This document shows positions 54,897-57,277 of a stretch of 57,277 nucleotides of DNA, piece after piece. This DNA comes from Opitutus sp. GAS368 (GTDB lineage Bacteria > Verrucomicrobiota > Verrucomicrobiia > Opitutales > Opitutaceae). Position 1 is the stretch's first letter, and the number at the start of each line of letters is the position of its first letter. Both the position numbers and the translations under genes were made by a program. The stretch covers positions 1 to 57,277 of the forward strand of contig CAMBUJ010000002.1 of NCBI GenBank assembly GCA_945871005.1, in the 5' to 3' direction. The notes under the pieces were generated by a model. The model ran no database searches. It was not told the origin of the DNA and saw only the letters and a list, made by a program, of their open reading frames with translations.

Positions 54897-55311
54897 TCAG
54901 AGGAAGTCGGGAACTCGGTGGTGTTAGGGGGAAAGAGGGGGGCGCAAGTGCGGGTGGGTTAGCTGCCTGCCCTTCCACCGATGGCATGAGGGTAATCCGG
55001 CCATTACGTAAAATGCGTTACGTTACTTAACGTAATGAGTAAGTGGGCGGATCCAATTCGACTGCCTCAGTTCTATCTATTTCTACCCACTTCTAACTAC
55101 GTCTACCTGAAATCGAGTATAAGTTATTATTATTCCATAAGCTGCTAGTTAGCAGAATTCTGGATCGTGCTCAGCGGTCAATCCGATCTATTATGGCATG
55201 AGTGTGGTGTATTGGAAAAAAGATTTAAATTTACCGTTAAGGTCCACCCAGCGCCGGAAATAACATCGGCGAGAATCAACAGGGCCCCATTCCCATCGCA
55301 GCATTGTAGCC

Positions 55312-55779
55312 CTATCCAATATATGGCTGCTTCGGAGTGGGCTTTGGCGAAAGCTTTTCGATTTCACGCCGAAGCTTACGTTGCGATGCACGTTTGGTGC
55401 GAAGTTCTTTGAGTACGTTGGCTAGGTGCTCTTCTTCGGGCAGATCCGCATCACCACAGGACAAGCGGAGCCACACGGCGCGTTTTAGGTCAGCGATCTT
55501 ACTCGCCTCCAGATACTTGGCGCGTTGCTCCGCGACCCGGTTTTCGGCCTTCTCTTTGAGCTGAGTGTTGGTGAGGTCGGCAAGGTCGAAGCGGGCGGGC
55601 GTTTGCTGGCGAATCGACTCCCATACGGCGATGGGGATTTCCACTTTAATGCCACGGTCACTGGCCTCAAAGGCACATTTATTCAGCTCAAGCCAAACTG
55701 ACTTCCCGTAACCGAAGCACTCGGTGTAAAGGTGGAAGCTGTTGTCTTTGCTATAAGCTAGGGAATTTTTGGTGGACAT
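55312..55779 (-). CDS. Hypothetical protein
   Basis: 155-aa ORF with charged C-terminus; no family recognised. Confidence 0.5.
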   Translation of the reverse strand: MSTKNSLAYSKDNSFHLYTECFGYGKSVWLELNKCAFEASDRGIKVEIPIAVWESIRQQTPARFDLADLTNTQLKEKAENRVAEQRAKYLEASKIADLKRAVWLRLSCGDADLPEEEHLANVLKELRTKRASQRKLRREIEKLSPKPTPKQPYIG

Positions 55780-55803
55780 AATAATGAGCGGGACCGCATC
55801 GGG

Positions 55804-56205
55804 TTAAGGGCGTATGCTGGCTCTTATTGCTTTTGCAGGTGAATCACTCCGTGGCTTAACGCGAGCCAGCCAGTCGGCATCGCGAATCTTTGAGTCACGA
55901 ATGAAGCAGGTGGTTTGCAGCCGCGCAAAATACCCTGCCGGGAGTCCGAAGTAGCGGTCGAGTGCGAGGGACAAGTCGAAGCCGATAAAGCTATCTTCGT
56001 CGCCCCTGGCAAAGTCGGCGATTTCCAAGGCGTAATCACGATCGGGATCATCAGCACTTCGAGGTAGGGCCTTGGCGATCTTGGAAGCGGTCAATCCGAG
56101 TGGGCGCATGAAGTCTTCGCGGAGAATCTCGCCCGCATAAACGGCAAGGAATTTGGGGCCCCTTTTTTCGGGTATCCGTTGAGTCGGTTGGTGCTTTTTT
56201 AGCAT
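55804..56205 (-). CDS. HigA-like HTH antitoxin
   Basis: AGEILREDFMRPLGLTASKIAKAL...LSLALDRYFGLPAGYFARLQ. Confidence 0.65.
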   Translation of the reverse strand: MLKKHQPTQRIPEKRGPKFLAVYAGEILREDFMRPLGLTASKIAKALPRSADDPDRDYALEIADFARGDEDSFIGFDLSLALDRYFGLPAGYFARLQTTCFIRDSKIRDADWLARVKPRSDSPAKAIRASIRP

Positions 56206-56480
56206 CTAATTTTTAAAGCTGTCAGCGTTGAGGGGTCTTCAAGGTGCGCCTCCACGCGCTATAGTCCCACGGATAAAAGGCGTCTTGTTCGGATTGGGGG
56301 AGCCCATCGATCCACGGGCAGGCAGACCCATAAAGCCACTCGGTAAAAGGGGCTCGTTCGGCTTCGGGAAGATCTCGCATGCGCGGCCAAGATGGTTTTG
56401 CCGAGTTGCTCGGTTGGGGTGCAGGTGTGTCGTCCATGGTTACTGTTTTGGTTATGGGCCCGGTATCGCTCAAATTGGCC

Positions 56481-57023
56481 TCATTGACCCAGTTGCCAGG
56501 CCTCGATGAAGAGCCGCTGTTTGTCGTTTTCCGGGGTGGGACGGAAATCCTCGATTTTGTCGCCGATGAGCGCGTGCATGTGAGCCACGGCCTGCGTCGG
56601 CGTGGCCAAACCATGGCGCACCAGCCAGCAGCAGACAATGGTGCCGGTTCGGCCCCGACCGCCCCAGCAGTGCACATAGCCCACGCCGCCACGTTGCAGG
56701 GTGGCGTCGATTTCATCGAGGATGGCGCGCACCACGTTTGGAGTGGTGGTGGAGCCATCCACGATCGAATACCTGCGTCCTTCCACGCTCCGTCCCATCG
56801 CGGCGGCGGTGAGTTTGGCATGCGAAAGGTAATCGTAAAACGGAACCCCATCGTGGTTGTTTTCCGTGGTGTACATGAGGTTAATGATATCGGTGACCCC
56901 GATATCGAGCAGCGCCTGGATTTTGGCTGCGGAGGATTCGCTAGTCCTGCCGGCCGGGTAGGCACCGGCCAGAAGTTTGCCTGGGACGACCCAATAACTG
57001 CGTTGGTAGGGAGCGGGTTTCAT
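56481..57023 (-). CDS. Dual-specificity / tyrosine phosphatase-like protein
   Basis: YVHCWGGRGRTGT (CX5R) active site. Confidence 0.85.
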   Translation of the reverse strand: MKPAPYQRSYWVVPGKLLAGAYPAGRTSESSAAKIQALLDIGVTDIINLMYTTENNHDGVPFYDYLSHAKLTAAAMGRSVEGRRYSIVDGSTTTPNVVRAILDEIDATLQRGGVGYVHCWGGRGRTGTIVCCWLVRHGLATPTQAVAHMHALIGDKIEDFRPTPENDKQRLFIEAWQLGQ

Positions 57024-57059
57024 TGTTGTGAGTTTTCCTGTTTATAATGAATTTATGGA

Positions 57060-57269
57060 TCATGCGTTAGGCCAGAAGTGGTTGATCGCCCATATCAGGC
57101 CAAAGACGATCGCGCCGATTCCACCGACCGCCCAGCACGCGCCAAATACGAGGTGTGCGATCATGTGGTTGTCTCCAGGCCCGCGTTTAACGGCGATGCC
57201 CATATTTATGACCGCCCCGAGAAGCCCGAAGATTGCGACGCAAAGCGAGATGATGAAGTAGGTATGCAT
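57060..57269 (-). CDS. Small two-TM membrane protein
   Basis: 69 aa, two hydrophobic helices. Confidence 0.5.
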   Translation of the reverse strand: MHTYFIISLCVAIFGLLGAVINMGIAVKRGPGDNHMIAHLVFGACWAVGGIGAIVFGLIWAINHFWPNA

Positions 57270-57277
57270 GTTGAGGG

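Overview
GC-rich, probably Verrucomicrobia/Opitutaceae-like (lineage is a guess from protein style) accessory region, read by eye. (1) 1-5035: minus-strand Tn7-like module tnsA-tnsB-tnsC-tniQ; tniQ is cut by the end of an IS21-like element at the window edge. (2) 6.05-6.8 kb: strikingly G-poor, non-coding tandem repeat of ~320 bp. (3) 7.2-18.9 kb: a tightly coupled plus-strand defence operon. It is a type I restriction-modification locus (short hsdS, hsdM, hsdS, hsdR) with an orphan PD-(D/E)XK-like gene, a RhuM-like gene, a HAD phosphatase, a 2TM SLATT-like protein and a CD-NTase/SMODS-like nucleotidyltransferase embedded in it, and a YgjP-like metallopeptidase at the end. (4) 19.1-22.9 kb: intact IS630-like element, HTH proteins, and an Xre/ParS antitoxin followed by a truncated RES toxin remnant. 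(5) 23.2-53.1 kb: ~30 kb copper/heavy-metal resistance island: CnrYXH-like regulators, a CorE-like Cys-rich ECF sigma factor, two P1B ATPases, two multicopper oxidases (one fused to an outer-membrane beta-barrel), CopB, small Cys-rich secreted proteins, two HME-RND operons (one with a PII-like protein, one with a split/minimal adaptor) and an RcnA fragment. The island is bracketed by clusters of a shared motif (CACAAGATGTCG) in transposon-end-like arrangement. (6) 53.5-57.3 kb: gene remnants, metallophosphoesterase, HigA-like antitoxin, dual-specificity phosphatase. Best candidates for new biology: the CD-NTase/SLATT/HAD cassette inside the hsd operon, the split RND adaptor, the MCO-barrel fusion, a candidate copper regulon motif (CACCCCATA), and several recurring small secreted Cys-rich families.
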